A stretch of DNA of 64,000 bases from Methylocystis sp. ATCC 49242 (GCF_000188155.2 NZ_KE124774.1:780736-844735), one strand, 5' to 3'. Shown: positions 55,818-63,667, counted from the first letter of the stretch. Program-made: numbers and translations. The notes: generated by a model from the letters alone, not told the origin.

Positions 55818-56030
55818 TTAATGCTGAGCTTTCTTGAAGATCCTGATCACCTCACTAACAGTGAATGGGACGGGAACACCCTCCTGAGTTAAAGCATCAC
55901 TGGCCCGTATCAGCCGAACCAGTGATTTGTCCAAATGGACATAATCCTCTTCATCAAACCCGGAATATAGCTCGAGAGCTAGATCCTCGCTAACATCGGC
56001 AAGGATCTCAAGGATTTCACGTTTCTCCAC
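55818..56030 (-). CDS. Small phage-type protein, 70 aa
   Basis: Acidic helical protein (EKREILEILADVSEDLALELYSGFDEEDYVHLDK). The start is a GTG at 56030 with AGGAG six bases upstream. It overlaps the end of the cysteine-rich gene by 52 bases, consistent with coupled translation. No family recognised. Confidence 0.6.
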   Translation of the reverse strand: MEKREILEILADVSEDLALELYSGFDEEDYVHLDKSLVRLIRASDALTQEGVPVPFTVSEVIRIFKKAQH

Positions 56031-56725
56031 ACATAACTCCTACTCGAAAATTGCTGATCAATATTTTTCTTACGAGACCCATGAGCTGGGAACCCGATGA
56101 TAGTGCCTCCCACGCGTGGTTTCGAACACGCCTGGCAGTGAGCACAATCCGTCTTGAGGTATGTAGCTGGACATATTGCAACCCGGTTTCCACCCTGGGT
56201 TGTAAAGCGCAGCCTACCTCCGATACGATCACGATATTCGCGTAGAGTTTCATCTTTATACTTACCCTGATCTGAGGGTAACACGACTACCACAGGTAGT
56301 CCTGTCTTGTACAACTCGTCTGCCTCTTCGATGGTAGAAGCCGACAAGTTAACATGCATACCATGTTTTGAGAGTGTCCGATATAGCTCGAAGTCTCGTT
56401 TATGGGTGTAAACGATTGATTTTGTATGAGACGAAGCCTTTGCCAGAGTAATCACCTCTGCCTCATCATTTGGCAGATCACCAGCTTGTCCATAGCGCCA
56501 GAGTGTTCCTCTTGGGAGGTTCTTGATGTTCTGGATCAGAGTAGTGAACGAAACACCACTTTCTGTGGTGCTATCCCAGACCCAGGAGATAGGCCCAAGC
56601 TCTGCGTAGCACCCCTTCCCCATCAGCGGACAGTCAGTCGGACAGGTGTCTCTTGACGATGTAACGACCGGGATCGGGCCTGTCTTTGGATTACGGGAGA
56701 TGGGGGTGAAAAGATATCTCGACAT
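55979..56725 (-). CDS. Cysteine-rich phage/plasmid protein (possibly DUF7227 family)
   Basis: A 248-aa soluble protein with two cysteine clusters: RDTCPTDCPLMGKGCYAE near residue 27 (C-x3-C-x6-C) and CPATYLKTDCAHCQACS near residue 200 (C-x8-C-x2-C-x2-C), the second ending in VGGTIIGFPAHGSRKK. This layout suggests iron-sulfur or zinc binding. From memory it resembles proteins of phages and broad-host plasmids catalogued as DUF7227; function unknown. The ATG at 56725 is used; a TTG eight codons upstream lies in the conserved hairpin element. Confidence 0.65.
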   Translation of the reverse strand: MSRYLFTPISRNPKTGPIPVVTSSRDTCPTDCPLMGKGCYAELGPISWVWDSTTESGVSFTTLIQNIKNLPRGTLWRYGQAGDLPNDEAEVITLAKASSHTKSIVYTHKRDFELYRTLSKHGMHVNLSASTIEEADELYKTGLPVVVVLPSDQGKYKDETLREYRDRIGGRLRFTTQGGNRVAICPATYLKTDCAHCQACSKPRVGGTIIGFPAHGSRKKNIDQQFSSRSYVWRNVKSLRSLPMLARI

Positions 56726-56741
56726 GGATGTTGGGGTTCCT

Positions 56742-56780
56742 TTAGGCAAAGAAAAAGCCCGCCCCTTTCAGGGGCGGGCT
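56742..56780 (-). terminator. Hairpin element, copy A (conserved TTTTTCTTTGCCTAA)
   Basis: On the minus strand an 11-bp perfect stem (AGCCCGCCCCT / AGGGGCGGGCT, TTC loop) is followed by TTTTTCTTTGCCTAA, then a short spacer and the ATG at 56725 of the next gene. It has the form of an intrinsic terminator placed immediately before a start codon. Confidence 0.85.
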
Positions 56781-56812
56781 CTGTTAGAACAGATGTTATG
56801 ACGGTTTACGCT

Positions 56813-57181
56813 TTACGTATCTCGTGGATGGATAATGAACCGGCCATCGTTGAACTCAGTCTCCGGTCGCGCCCACAACCTCCCATCAACGGGAGATCGA
56901 TAAACAACGATCTTCGTCCCCTCAGATATGGGAAAGGCTGTTTGAAGCTCACCTACTCCCATCACATCGTAGGTTGAGGGTGATCTTCCCCTCACATGAG
57001 TGGCAGTCCCCTCATAAGGTTGCAGAGCCCACCCATCGTATTGGAGGAAATTGAGGAAGCCATTGATGGCTCGCTCGACATCCTCCGCTGATACATTTTC
57101 CCCAATACAGGCCCAGGCGACACGCTTGGCTCGCTTAAGCGAGGAGTCGAAGTCAGCCAAGATGATCCTCCACCCAGTCAT
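56813..57181 (-). CDS. Phage-type protein of unknown function, 122 aa
   Basis: Soluble mixed alpha/beta protein from the ATG at 57181 (MTGWRIILADFDSSLKRAKRVAW). The middle has EDVERAINGFLNFLQYDGWALQPYEG, the end a beta-strand-rich KIVVYRSPVDGRLWARPET. It overlaps the upstream 55-aa gene by 29 bases. No family recognised. Confidence 0.6.
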   Translation of the reverse strand: MTGWRIILADFDSSLKRAKRVAWACIGENVSAEDVERAINGFLNFLQYDGWALQPYEGTATHVRGRSPSTYDVMGVGELQTAFPISEGTKIVVYRSPVDGRLWARPETEFNDGRFIIHPRDT

Positions 57182-57320
57182 AGATCCGACGACAGGTTCG
57201 TGCTGTGATAGTTGAAAGACCCCACAGCAAAGCAAAACCGATGAGGGATAGGAGAGCCCAGGCCAGGATCTGGAACACCCAGTCGATGACCACCGTGAGG
57301 ATGGCGACGATCGTGATCAT
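57153..57320 (-). CDS. Small membrane protein, 55 aa
   Basis: Begins MITIVAILTVVIDWVFQILAW with a hydrophobic region through LLSLIGFALLWGL, then a basic/amphipathic tail (RTCRRIYDWVEDHLG), the layout of a single- or two-helix inner membrane protein. The ATG overlaps the stop of the preceding gene (ATGA), and GAGGAGG is placed ten bases before it inside that gene. It could be a small holin-like or membrane-active accessory; no direct evidence for that. Confidence 0.75.
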   Translation of the reverse strand: MITIVAILTVVIDWVFQILAWALLSLIGFALLWGLSTITARTCRRIYDWVEDHLG

Positions 57321-57643
57321 GCGGCGATGTCCTCCTCGACGGGACGACGGAGCTCAGAAGGAGGGACCGGTGTGTAGTAACCACCTTCGCTCTTGATAAG
57401 GGCCACATCCTCGTTGATGAACACCACGGTCCAGAGGTTGTCTTCGTCAGCCACCGTCACCTTATCCCCAACAAGGATCATTGGTTTCTCAACGTGGATG
57501 AGATTCTTCTCTTTGATGTAGATTGTATCATACTCCCTTCCTTCTACGACAACCGCGAGATTGTCATCCTCATTAGTATTGGTATCATATTTCATGACCA
57601 TACGAACAGCGACCACATCGCCCTTGCGATATTTGATTGCCAT
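57317..57643 (-). CDS. Phage-type protein of unknown function, 108 aa
   Basis: A beta-rich, probably small-barrel protein (YRKGDVVAVRMVMKYDTNT ... LVGDKVTVADEDNLWTVVFIN). It overlaps the preceding gene by one base (TAATG) and the following one by four bases, so expression is coupled. No family recognised. Confidence 0.65.
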   Translation of the reverse strand: MAIKYRKGDVVAVRMVMKYDTNTNEDDNLAVVVEGREYDTIYIKEKNLIHVEKPMILVGDKVTVADEDNLWTVVFINEDVALIKSEGGYYTPVPPSELRRPVEEDIAA

Positions 57644-58137
57644 TAGAGGTGTTCCTCTTCCAGAATGTCGTTGATGATGTCGACCGTGCTCTTCCCGCGG
57701 ATCTTGTCCTTGGTGATCACATGGGCGGCTCCACCAAAGTCGTGAGGCCGCATCTTGTCGCAGTAGAAGGCTGAAACCACCGTGATGTAGGTGAGCGTCT
57801 CGGAGCGCTTCACGATGTCCTGCAGGATCTCGAAATAAGTCTGCCCCGGGGTGGTGAGGTTGATGTCGAAGTCCTCGTCGATCTCAGTTGAGAGCAGAAG
57901 ATCCTCGACCAGCTTGTTGAGGAAGCTATCCCTATCGTTCGACGTTGCGAGAGCATCGGCCAGTTCCTCGCGAGATATATAGACAACGTCGTTGGATGCT
58001 TCCTCCGCGAAGAAGTAAGCCTTGTCTCCGTCGACCACAGATGTGAAGACCGTGTGGAGGATCAGGAACTCAAGGTCCGTCATGTCCTTGAGCGGGATGT
58101 TGGGCTGGATGATGGTGGGGAAGTAGTTGTTGGCCAT
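57643..58137 (-). CDS. Phage-type protein of unknown function, 164 aa
   Basis: Helical protein from the ATG at 58137 (MANNYFPTIIQPNIPLKDMTDLEFLILHTVF). It contains EEASNDVVYISREELADALATS and later KRSETLTYITVVSAFYCDKMRPHDFGGAAHVI. It starts 1 base after the stop of the gene upstream. No recognised domain. Confidence 0.65.
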   Translation of the reverse strand: MANNYFPTIIQPNIPLKDMTDLEFLILHTVFTSVVDGDKAYFFAEEASNDVVYISREELADALATSNDRDSFLNKLVEDLLLSTEIDEDFDINLTTPGQTYFEILQDIVKRSETLTYITVVSAFYCDKMRPHDFGGAAHVITKDKIRGKSTVDIINDILEEEHL

Positions 58138-58138
58138 G

Positions 58139-58435
58139 TTACAGCCTCTCCCCTGCGAACGTCTCGCGACCGAGAGGTGCCTCGGGTTCATCCGGCGCCG
58201 TCGCTGGTGCTGGTGCTTTGAACTGCACCTGCTCCAAGGCCAGATCCAATGCCAGCTGGAAGGCTCGATGCGTGACCGAGTTCGTGTCGCCGCGCATCAG
58301 TTCGGCGATCACGTTGGAGTGAAAACGATCTTCCAGCAGGCGGAAGTCGTGCTGCTTCGCCTCGACCTCAGTTGCGAAGAACTTGTTGACGAGGATCCGG
58401 GATTGATAGGCAAGAACCTGAGGGTAGTAGACCAT
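58139..58435 (-). CDS. Phage-type protein of unknown function, 98 aa
   Basis: Helical N-terminal part (VLAYQSRILVNKFFATEVEAKQHDFRLLEDRFHSNVIAEL) and a Pro/Ala-rich C-terminus. It begins just after the second copy of the conserved hairpin element. No recognised domain. Confidence 0.6.
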   Translation of the reverse strand: MVYYPQVLAYQSRILVNKFFATEVEAKQHDFRLLEDRFHSNVIAELMRGDTNSVTHRAFQLALDLALEQVQFKAPAPATAPDEPEAPLGRETFAGERL

Positions 58436-58453
58436 GTTGTGTTGCCCCGTTCA

Positions 58454-58501
58454 TTAGGCAAAGAAAAACCCGCACACATGCCTGAGATCATGTGTGCGGG
58501 T
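58454..58501 (-). terminator. Hairpin element, copy B (conserved TTTTTCTTTGCCTAA)
   Basis: A perfect 13-bp stem (ACCCGCACACATG / CATGTGTGCGGGT) with an 8-base loop is followed on the minus strand by the same TTTTTCTTTGCCTAA as copies A and C, then CGGGG-type ribosome-binding sequence and the ATG at 58435. Confidence 0.85.
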
Positions 58502-58533
58502 CTGGAAGCCTCCTGGGAGGGAGGATGGAGTAT

Positions 58534-58908
58534 TTACGCGGCGAGCTTCACGTAGAGCGTCTGCGTCTCTTCGTCGATGCGGGCTTCCGGATGGTAGGTG
58601 TTGACCTTCTCGGTCGTGCCTGCCGGCTTCAGGGCCGAGCTCGCATAGACGCCGACGCCGTTCGGCTGGATCTTCAGCTTCGCACGATGCTTCGCATCGG
58701 TCGGCGTCAGAGCGAACCAGCCGGCGTCTTCATCCGTGCCGACCGCGATGTCGAGACACGTATCGGCCTGCCAGCCCAGCACCTTCACGAGCTCGACCGG
58801 CATCTTCAGACGACCGGTCAGATCGTTCGGCGTCTTCACGACGGCATAACGGAGCTCGGTGACGAGAGCCGCACGACGCGGCTCGCGGGAGATCTTTTCA
58901 AACGCCAT
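58534..58908 (-). CDS. Unknown phage-type protein, 124 aa (AbrB-like pattern)
   Basis: Beta-rich protein with NDLTGRLKMPVELVKVLGWQADTCLDIAVG, a pattern reminiscent of swapped-hairpin AbrB/SpoVT DNA-binding domains, then FALTPTDAKHRAKLKIQPNG. It lies 17 bases after the rIIB-like gene and ends close to hairpin copy B, so it is likely the last gene of that transcript. The AbrB link is only suggestive. Confidence 0.55.
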   Translation of the reverse strand: MAFEKISREPRRAALVTELRYAVVKTPNDLTGRLKMPVELVKVLGWQADTCLDIAVGTDEDAGWFALTPTDAKHRAKLKIQPNGVGVYASSALKPAGTTEKVNTYHPEARIDEETQTLYVKLAA

Positions 58909-58925
58909 AGAAAGTGTTCCTCACA

Positions 58926-59735
58926 TCAGTTGTAATCGTAGTGGTCGTAGTTGTCGTCACCAAAACCGTCATCGGTGTTGTCGTCGACAGTGACTACAAT
59001 CTGATTATTTCGGATGAAATCGTCAACGTAGTTTCTATCCAAGACAGACAGTGACTCATACTCACAGACACGAATTTTTGTCTGCAAGTCCTGAGGAACT
59101 GCGACGACATCATGCGGCCAGAAGGCGACGAGGATGATCTTGTCGCTGTGGCTATTTCCATAGCTGGCGACATATTCCCACGAGCCCACATGAAGCCCGG
59201 GAGCACAATGCACATTGGGATCATCGCTGATCAGGCTTCGATCCATACGGCACACCTTGCCCGGGGTGTTGTCGAACTTGCCCTCCCACTTGTCCATGAA
59301 ATCGTGACGCACGGCCTTGAGGCCAGTCAGGCGCCCATCAGGCAGGAACCCAAGCTGGTTGTGCTCCTGGAACAGAGGGAGTCGCTCACGAGCCATGTAG
59401 GAGGGGTTGCGCTGCAGGCTCTCGAGTGCGGAGACGAGCGGGTCGATCGGCAAGCCCTCGGAGAGGAAGCCAAGGAGTTTCTCCGTCCACACGTTGTGCA
59501 GTGGGGCGCCGTTGTAGAAGACTTCACGGCCCTCACGGACCTCGATCTTGCCGGCCGTGAACATGTGGATCGCAGTCGGGATGTCGGCGAGGTCGACGAG
59601 CTCCTGCGGATCGTGGTTCCCGGTGAGGAGCTTTTCACGGATGGTCGTGAAGTTCATGTGGTCGCGGCCGACGTGGTAGGGTCGGCCGTTGACGAAGAAG
59701 ATGACGTTGTGGTCGGCGATGTTGAACGGGATCAT
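58926..59735 (-). CDS. rIIB-like phage protein
   Basis: A 269-aa protein resembling T4 rIIB-type proteins: FLSEGLPIDPLVSALESLQRNPS at about residues 90-112, FLPDGRLTGLKAVRHDFMD at about 130-148, GKFDNTPGKVCRMDRSLISDDPNVHCAPGLHVGSWEYV at about 152-189. The tail is Asp/Asn-rich. In T4, rIIA and rIIB are membrane-associated and needed for growth on hosts carrying the lambda rex exclusion system. Its start overlaps the rIIA-like stop by one base (TGATG), the same order as in T4. Confidence 0.8.
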   Translation of the reverse strand: MIPFNIADHNVIFFVNGRPYHVGRDHMNFTTIREKLLTGNHDPQELVDLADIPTAIHMFTAGKIEVREGREVFYNGAPLHNVWTEKLLGFLSEGLPIDPLVSALESLQRNPSYMARERLPLFQEHNQLGFLPDGRLTGLKAVRHDFMDKWEGKFDNTPGKVCRMDRSLISDDPNVHCAPGLHVGSWEYVASYGNSHSDKIILVAFWPHDVVAVPQDLQTKIRVCEYESLSVLDRNYVDDFIRNNQIVVTVDDNTDDGFGDDNYDHYDYN

Positions 59736-61855
59736 CAGGCAGCTTCCTTCTGGGTGTGATTAGCGAGAAGTGTGAAGTAGTGGTTGATCTCTGCAACACC
59801 CTTGGGTTTCACCTCCCAGTAGTAGGAGATGTAGGACGACAGTAGATGAAGCAGAGGATACTTGATCTCGAGGGCCATTCTCTGGTCCTTGAGGATAGTG
59901 TTGAGAGTTTTTCTCTCCGTCCTGGATTGGGAGCAGTATTGAATGTAGGCAGTATAAAGCCCGTCATCGACGAATTTGAGATTGAAGGCTTCATCAACCT
60001 GCTTGCAGAAATCAAGAAGATCCTGCGGAACAACAGTGGTGTCGAGATGAGGAAGGCACTTGCTCCACCGCTGAAGTTCGCCTTCAAGTCCCTTGCGATC
60101 CTGGAACCGGATCAGTTCCTTGTCGTCGATGAGAGGGGTGAGCTGAGCATCGATGTAATCCCCGAGAAGCACCCAGTCATCAGTCTGGGGAACTTCATCA
60201 GGCAGGAAGCACCAGATGTGTTTCTGATCGATCAGCTTTCGATCAGTCAGGAAGTTGGTGATATTCCTGACCTCATACCCACCAACAACATTCTTGAACG
60301 GAGACCTGAGAAAGAACTTCTCACGACGATGGTGGGGACGATGATGCAGCACCACGAATACACCACCCTGTGACAGGTCACACGGCAGCTTGGCATCTGC
60401 CCTACCATTCGAGTTGATGAAGTAGACAGGCTTGACGTTCGGATCACGCTTCTGTGCAGGTTTCACAACCCGCTTCGGGAGTTTGACCTCATCAATGTTC
60501 TGGCAAGGCAGATCATCGAGGCCCAGATTGAGAAGGGCTTCGTTGATCGACATGTTCTTGGGGCGAACCCACAGGAACGGAGTTTCTGGGTTGAGATGCT
60601 TCAGCTTCAGGAGCGTCAGGAGCATCAGGGACGACTTAGTGTTGTAGACGACGCTCTTGATGCGGGACATGTTACAAGCGCTGATGCTCCAGCTGGAAGC
60701 TCGGCGATCATGGACCCCATCAGCTTCGAACTTGTCGATATTGGACAGATCATCAACGACCATCACTCGGCACTCTAGAAGTCTGGTCGAGAAAGATGTG
60801 CGGAGGTTCTTACCCTTGAAGTTCAAGAGATTATTGCTGAGAAGATGACCGACTCCCTGATGGGTTTGGTAGAGACTTTCAACGATGCTGCACGCCTCGA
60901 CGTAAGTCTTGGCGCTGTCGATCTTGGATTGCAGCTTGGCTGCGTAGTCCACCTCGAATGAACGAAGGAGCTCGTTGATCTGCTTCTTCGTCGGTTCGTC
61001 GTAACCAAGTTCCTCACGCGAAGTCGTGAAGCTCAGAGATCCGATCGGTGCGTCGAAAACGATATTGGCATGGCTCCAAGGCCAGTTGCGTTGACCAATT
61101 GTCTCGAAGTTGATCGGATAGGCCACGCATCCCATGCGGACGTGAGGATATTTGAAGGGAGGGTTGTTGAAGGAAGTGTTGCTGTTATACAGCGTCCAAT
61201 TGGACCCCTTCTCGAGCTCCGATCCAGTCCACTCAATTACAGATGAGGGGGTGATGTTGGGACGAACCGGGAAGTGCCAGTAGATCTCCTTCGCCGCGTT
61301 GGTGAACTCCGCGATATCCTCCTTATCGACCGTGAAGGAGACCTCGAGTCCTGAAGGTTCATTGGTGGGGGTTGATCCGAAGTAATGACACTCAGGCATT
61401 CCCTCGGGAGAAAGAGCCATGACGTAGGTATGAACTTCACCGTTCTGGAACGACTGCACCGTGAAGGAGGCACCTCCCTGCCCTTTCGAGATCAGATAAG
61501 CAATCGGGCTCTTGCAGCCATATCCTAGACCGCCGACCTGATCGTTCGTGTGCCGCTTTCCGGAACCACCGAAGGTCGTGTAGAGTGTCATCATGGCATG
61601 GTGGCTGAGACCGGAGCCGTTGTCCCGAACCTTGAACGTCGGGTCAAACATCGTGGGGAGCTGAACGTGGAACGGCTGCGAGGGGTTCGCGTCGTAGGCG
61701 TTGGTCCCGACCTCGCGGACAGGATAGCGGATCTTATCTTTGGCGATGCCCGACATCAGGGCATAGGCCATCGTGGCGTCGAAGTTGATGCAGAACTCGG
61801 TTGTGGCGAGAGCACCGTTGGAGACGGACGTGAAGTCCTTGTGGATGATTTTCAT
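59735..61855 (-). CDS. rIIA-like protein with GHKL ATPase domain
   Basis: A 706-aa protein whose first 130 residues show the GHKL (histidine-kinase/Hsp90/MutL) ATP site: E48-x3-N52-x2-D55 in VREVGTNAYDAN, D78-N-G-S-G82, and G108-G-L-G-Y-G113. The remaining part is a long domain typical of phage rIIA-like proteins (T4 rIIA is about 725 aa). It follows hairpin copy C, with GAGGAACG before the ATG, and is coupled to the rIIB-like gene. Together with rIIB it would form the known two-protein module; role here is inference. Confidence 0.82.
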   Translation of the reverse strand: MKIIHKDFTSVSNGALATTEFCINFDATMAYALMSGIAKDKIRYPVREVGTNAYDANPSQPFHVQLPTMFDPTFKVRDNGSGLSHHAMMTLYTTFGGSGKRHTNDQVGGLGYGCKSPIAYLISKGQGGASFTVQSFQNGEVHTYVMALSPEGMPECHYFGSTPTNEPSGLEVSFTVDKEDIAEFTNAAKEIYWHFPVRPNITPSSVIEWTGSELEKGSNWTLYNSNTSFNNPPFKYPHVRMGCVAYPINFETIGQRNWPWSHANIVFDAPIGSLSFTTSREELGYDEPTKKQINELLRSFEVDYAAKLQSKIDSAKTYVEACSIVESLYQTHQGVGHLLSNNLLNFKGKNLRTSFSTRLLECRVMVVDDLSNIDKFEADGVHDRRASSWSISACNMSRIKSVVYNTKSSLMLLTLLKLKHLNPETPFLWVRPKNMSINEALLNLGLDDLPCQNIDEVKLPKRVVKPAQKRDPNVKPVYFINSNGRADAKLPCDLSQGGVFVVLHHRPHHRREKFFLRSPFKNVVGGYEVRNITNFLTDRKLIDQKHIWCFLPDEVPQTDDWVLLGDYIDAQLTPLIDDKELIRFQDRKGLEGELQRWSKCLPHLDTTVVPQDLLDFCKQVDEAFNLKFVDDGLYTAYIQYCSQSRTERKTLNTILKDQRMALEIKYPLLHLLSSYISYYWEVKPKGVAEINHYFTLLANHTQKEAA

Positions 61856-61869
61856 GTTTCGTTCCTCGA

Positions 61870-61906
61870 TTAGGCAAAGAAAAAGCCGCCCAGAGTTGGG
61901 GCGGCT
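61870..61906 (-). terminator. Hairpin element, copy C (conserved TTTTTCTTTGCCTAA)
   Basis: An 8-bp stem (AGCCGCCC / GGGCGGCT) followed on the minus strand by TTTTTCTTTGCCTAA, with the ATG of the rIIA-like gene 14 bases further on. Confidence 0.85.
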
Positions 61907-61920
61907 GTTTTCGGTAGGTA

Positions 61921-62265
61921 TCAGTGACTGGTGGTCATCACCCTTTCTCTTATCTTGTTGAATAGATCAGGATGTTCAGTTCGAATGATCGAGATGAACC
62001 TCTGATCCAGGGACTCACGATACATGCGCTTGAGGGCCGAGCGCTTTCTCTGCACGATTACTAGCCCCACCTTTTTGAGCATCAGAGCCCTGTTGGCTTT
62101 GTGGATCCAAGAGGGATCATCATCATATTGGTAGGGTTGCTCGAGCTGGAGTTTGATAGTCGCTATCTGCTCGTCGAGGATCGACTCTGCCTCATCGCAA
62201 CCCTCGAGAGTAGTAATGTCGTCGGTCGTGAAATTTTCATCGATAACTATGGGTCTGTGTTTCAC
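61921..62265 (-). CDS. Phage-type protein of unknown function, 114 aa
   Basis: Chosen start is the GTG at 62265, with AGGAGG nine bases upstream; a longer frame running to 62547 overlaps the phosphoesterase gene and is discarded. The protein is helical and charged (TLEGCDEAESILDEQIATIKLQLEQPYQYDD ... RKRSALKRMYRESLDQRFISIIRTEHPDLFNKIRERV). No family recognised. Confidence 0.6.
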   Translation of the reverse strand: MKHRPIVIDENFTTDDITTLEGCDEAESILDEQIATIKLQLEQPYQYDDDPSWIHKANRALMLKKVGLVIVQRKRSALKRMYRESLDQRFISIIRTEHPDLFNKIRERVMTTSH

Positions 62266-62278
62266 TATTTGATGCCTC

Positions 62279-62761
62279 CTATTTAAGAACCTCATGAAGA
62301 GCGAGTGGGCGATACCCAGGAACCGCGTCCACACCAACATCCCGTTTGCGAGGAGTTGCCGGAATGGTGTTGTGGGTGTGGCCGTGGAGGTGGATGTCGC
62401 CAAGGAAGTGATCCTTGGGGTGATGAGCCAGGAACAGGGACTTCCCACTGATGCCAACAGCGCAGGTTTGATAGACAGCATACCAACCCGGTGATTTTCG
62501 GGTGGCTTCATGATCGTGATTGCCGACCACAAGGATCTTCTGTCCATTGAGCTTGGAGAGAAGGGCCGTCACCTCACGCTTGTTGCGATAGAAGGCGAAG
62601 TCCCCGAGGTGGTAGACGACGCCATCGGGTGGGATGGTCTCGTTCCATTTGGTGATGAGGTAGTCGTCCATTTCGTCGACTGACGAGAACGGACGGTTGC
62701 AGTATTTGATGATGTTGGCGTGGCCGAAGTGGGTGTCCGAGGTGAAGTAGATGTGTTTCAT
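62279..62761 (-). CDS. Calcineurin-like metallophosphoesterase
   Basis: A 160-aa single-domain enzyme with all the dimetal motifs: SDTHFGH (D9, H11), HLGDFAF, VVGNHDHE, FLAHHP and LHGHTHN. It is compact, like phage and plasmid phosphoesterases in which activity ranges from nucleotide to protein phosphatase; the substrate is unknown. It lies 13 bases before the next gene and 31 bases after the winged-helix gene. Confidence 0.9.
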   Translation of the reverse strand: MKHIYFTSDTHFGHANIIKYCNRPFSSVDEMDDYLITKWNETIPPDGVVYHLGDFAFYRNKREVTALLSKLNGQKILVVGNHDHEATRKSPGWYAVYQTCAVGISGKSLFLAHHPKDHFLGDIHLHGHTHNTIPATPRKRDVGVDAVPGYRPLALHEVLK

Positions 62762-62792
62762 CGTGAGGGAAGCATCCTCGGTGCGTTGGGGT

Positions 62793-63215
62793 TCATGTTT
62801 CTTTATCCTGAGTAGAGATAAGCCTGTATGTCGTCTCAGATCGTCGGGCTCCTCCCATCTTTCCAGGAGATCGAGTAGTCTCTCTCGATATGAGACCCTG
62901 TTTGATGAGCCCCGTCATAACTGCTGAAAAAGAGTTCTCCTTTATTCCGGTTGCTTCCAATAGGTCGGTTCCAGTCATTGGATGACCTACCTGTTTAAGA
63001 ACCTCGAGGATTTCTTGCTGCTGAGGACTTATTGTTGATGACGTCCCAGGAGAATCTGGGCGTGGAGAGGAGGCTCGTGAAGAACCACTTTCAAAGGTCA
63101 ACACACCAGTTTGTGAAAGTCGTTCAAGAGTAGCGAGGGCACCCGCGGCGCTCGCCAAATCCTCAAGAGACAGCTTGTCTAAATCAACTCTGCCTCTGAA
63201 ATAACGAAGGCTCAT
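62793..63215 (-). CDS. Winged-helix DNA-binding protein
   Basis: A 140-aa protein with a short helical N-terminus, a Ser/Pro-rich linker (about 45-62) and a C-terminal winged-helix domain: QQEILEVLKQVGHPMTGTDLLEATGIKENSFSAVMTGLIKQGLISRET. It could be a regulator of the element; a MarR/ArsR-like fold is suggested only by the pattern. It overlaps the upstream gene by four bases. Confidence 0.7.
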   Translation of the reverse strand: MSLRYFRGRVDLDKLSLEDLASAAGALATLERLSQTGVLTFESGSSRASSPRPDSPGTSSTISPQQQEILEVLKQVGHPMTGTDLLEATGIKENSFSAVMTGLIKQGLISRETTRSPGKMGGARRSETTYRLISTQDKET

Positions 63216-63667
63216 CGGGCTATAATCCTGACGTCGAAGATCTGACCGTTGTCGAGGTGGATAACAGGGTTGGGGGCGTCGCCTACATCGACGAAGGTGA
63301 CCCTCTCGGTAAGACGAGTGGAGATCACTTCACAGTCGCGTTGCTCGAAGTGTTCTATGATCACGTCTTCGAGAAGATCCCGGATAGCGATGCCGATGTC
63401 GAAGGTGGTGAACTTTATGTTGAAGGTGTCGATCGCCCACCATATGCCTGCAACTCTCTCCCGATAGTCACAGACTTCGGAGCTGGTCTCCGCGAGTTGC
63501 TGAAGAGCTTCGGCGGCGTCGAAGAGCATCTTGTGCTGTAGGGTGCCCTTTTTGAAGGAGCGTGCGGCATTTGACATTTTGTTTGCGAGCCACGCTCGTG
63601 CCTCGCTGATGTCGGTGAAGTTTCGCACCGGGTGGTTGTTCCAACTGACCTTAATTGTCGCGGGCAT
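63212..63667 (-). CDS. Phage-type protein of unknown function, 151 aa
   Basis: Soluble protein, N-terminal NFTDISEARAWLANKMSNAARSFKKGTLQHKMLFDAAEAL helices, middle FDIGIAIRDLLEDVIIEHFEQRDCEVISTRL and a beta-rich end (TFVDVGDAPNPVIHLDNGQIFDVRIIAR). Overlaps the winged-helix gene by four bases. No recognised family. Confidence 0.6.
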   Translation of the reverse strand: MPATIKVSWNNHPVRNFTDISEARAWLANKMSNAARSFKKGTLQHKMLFDAAEALQQLAETSSEVCDYRERVAGIWWAIDTFNIKFTTFDIGIAIRDLLEDVIIEHFEQRDCEVISTRLTERVTFVDVGDAPNPVIHLDNGQIFDVRIIAR

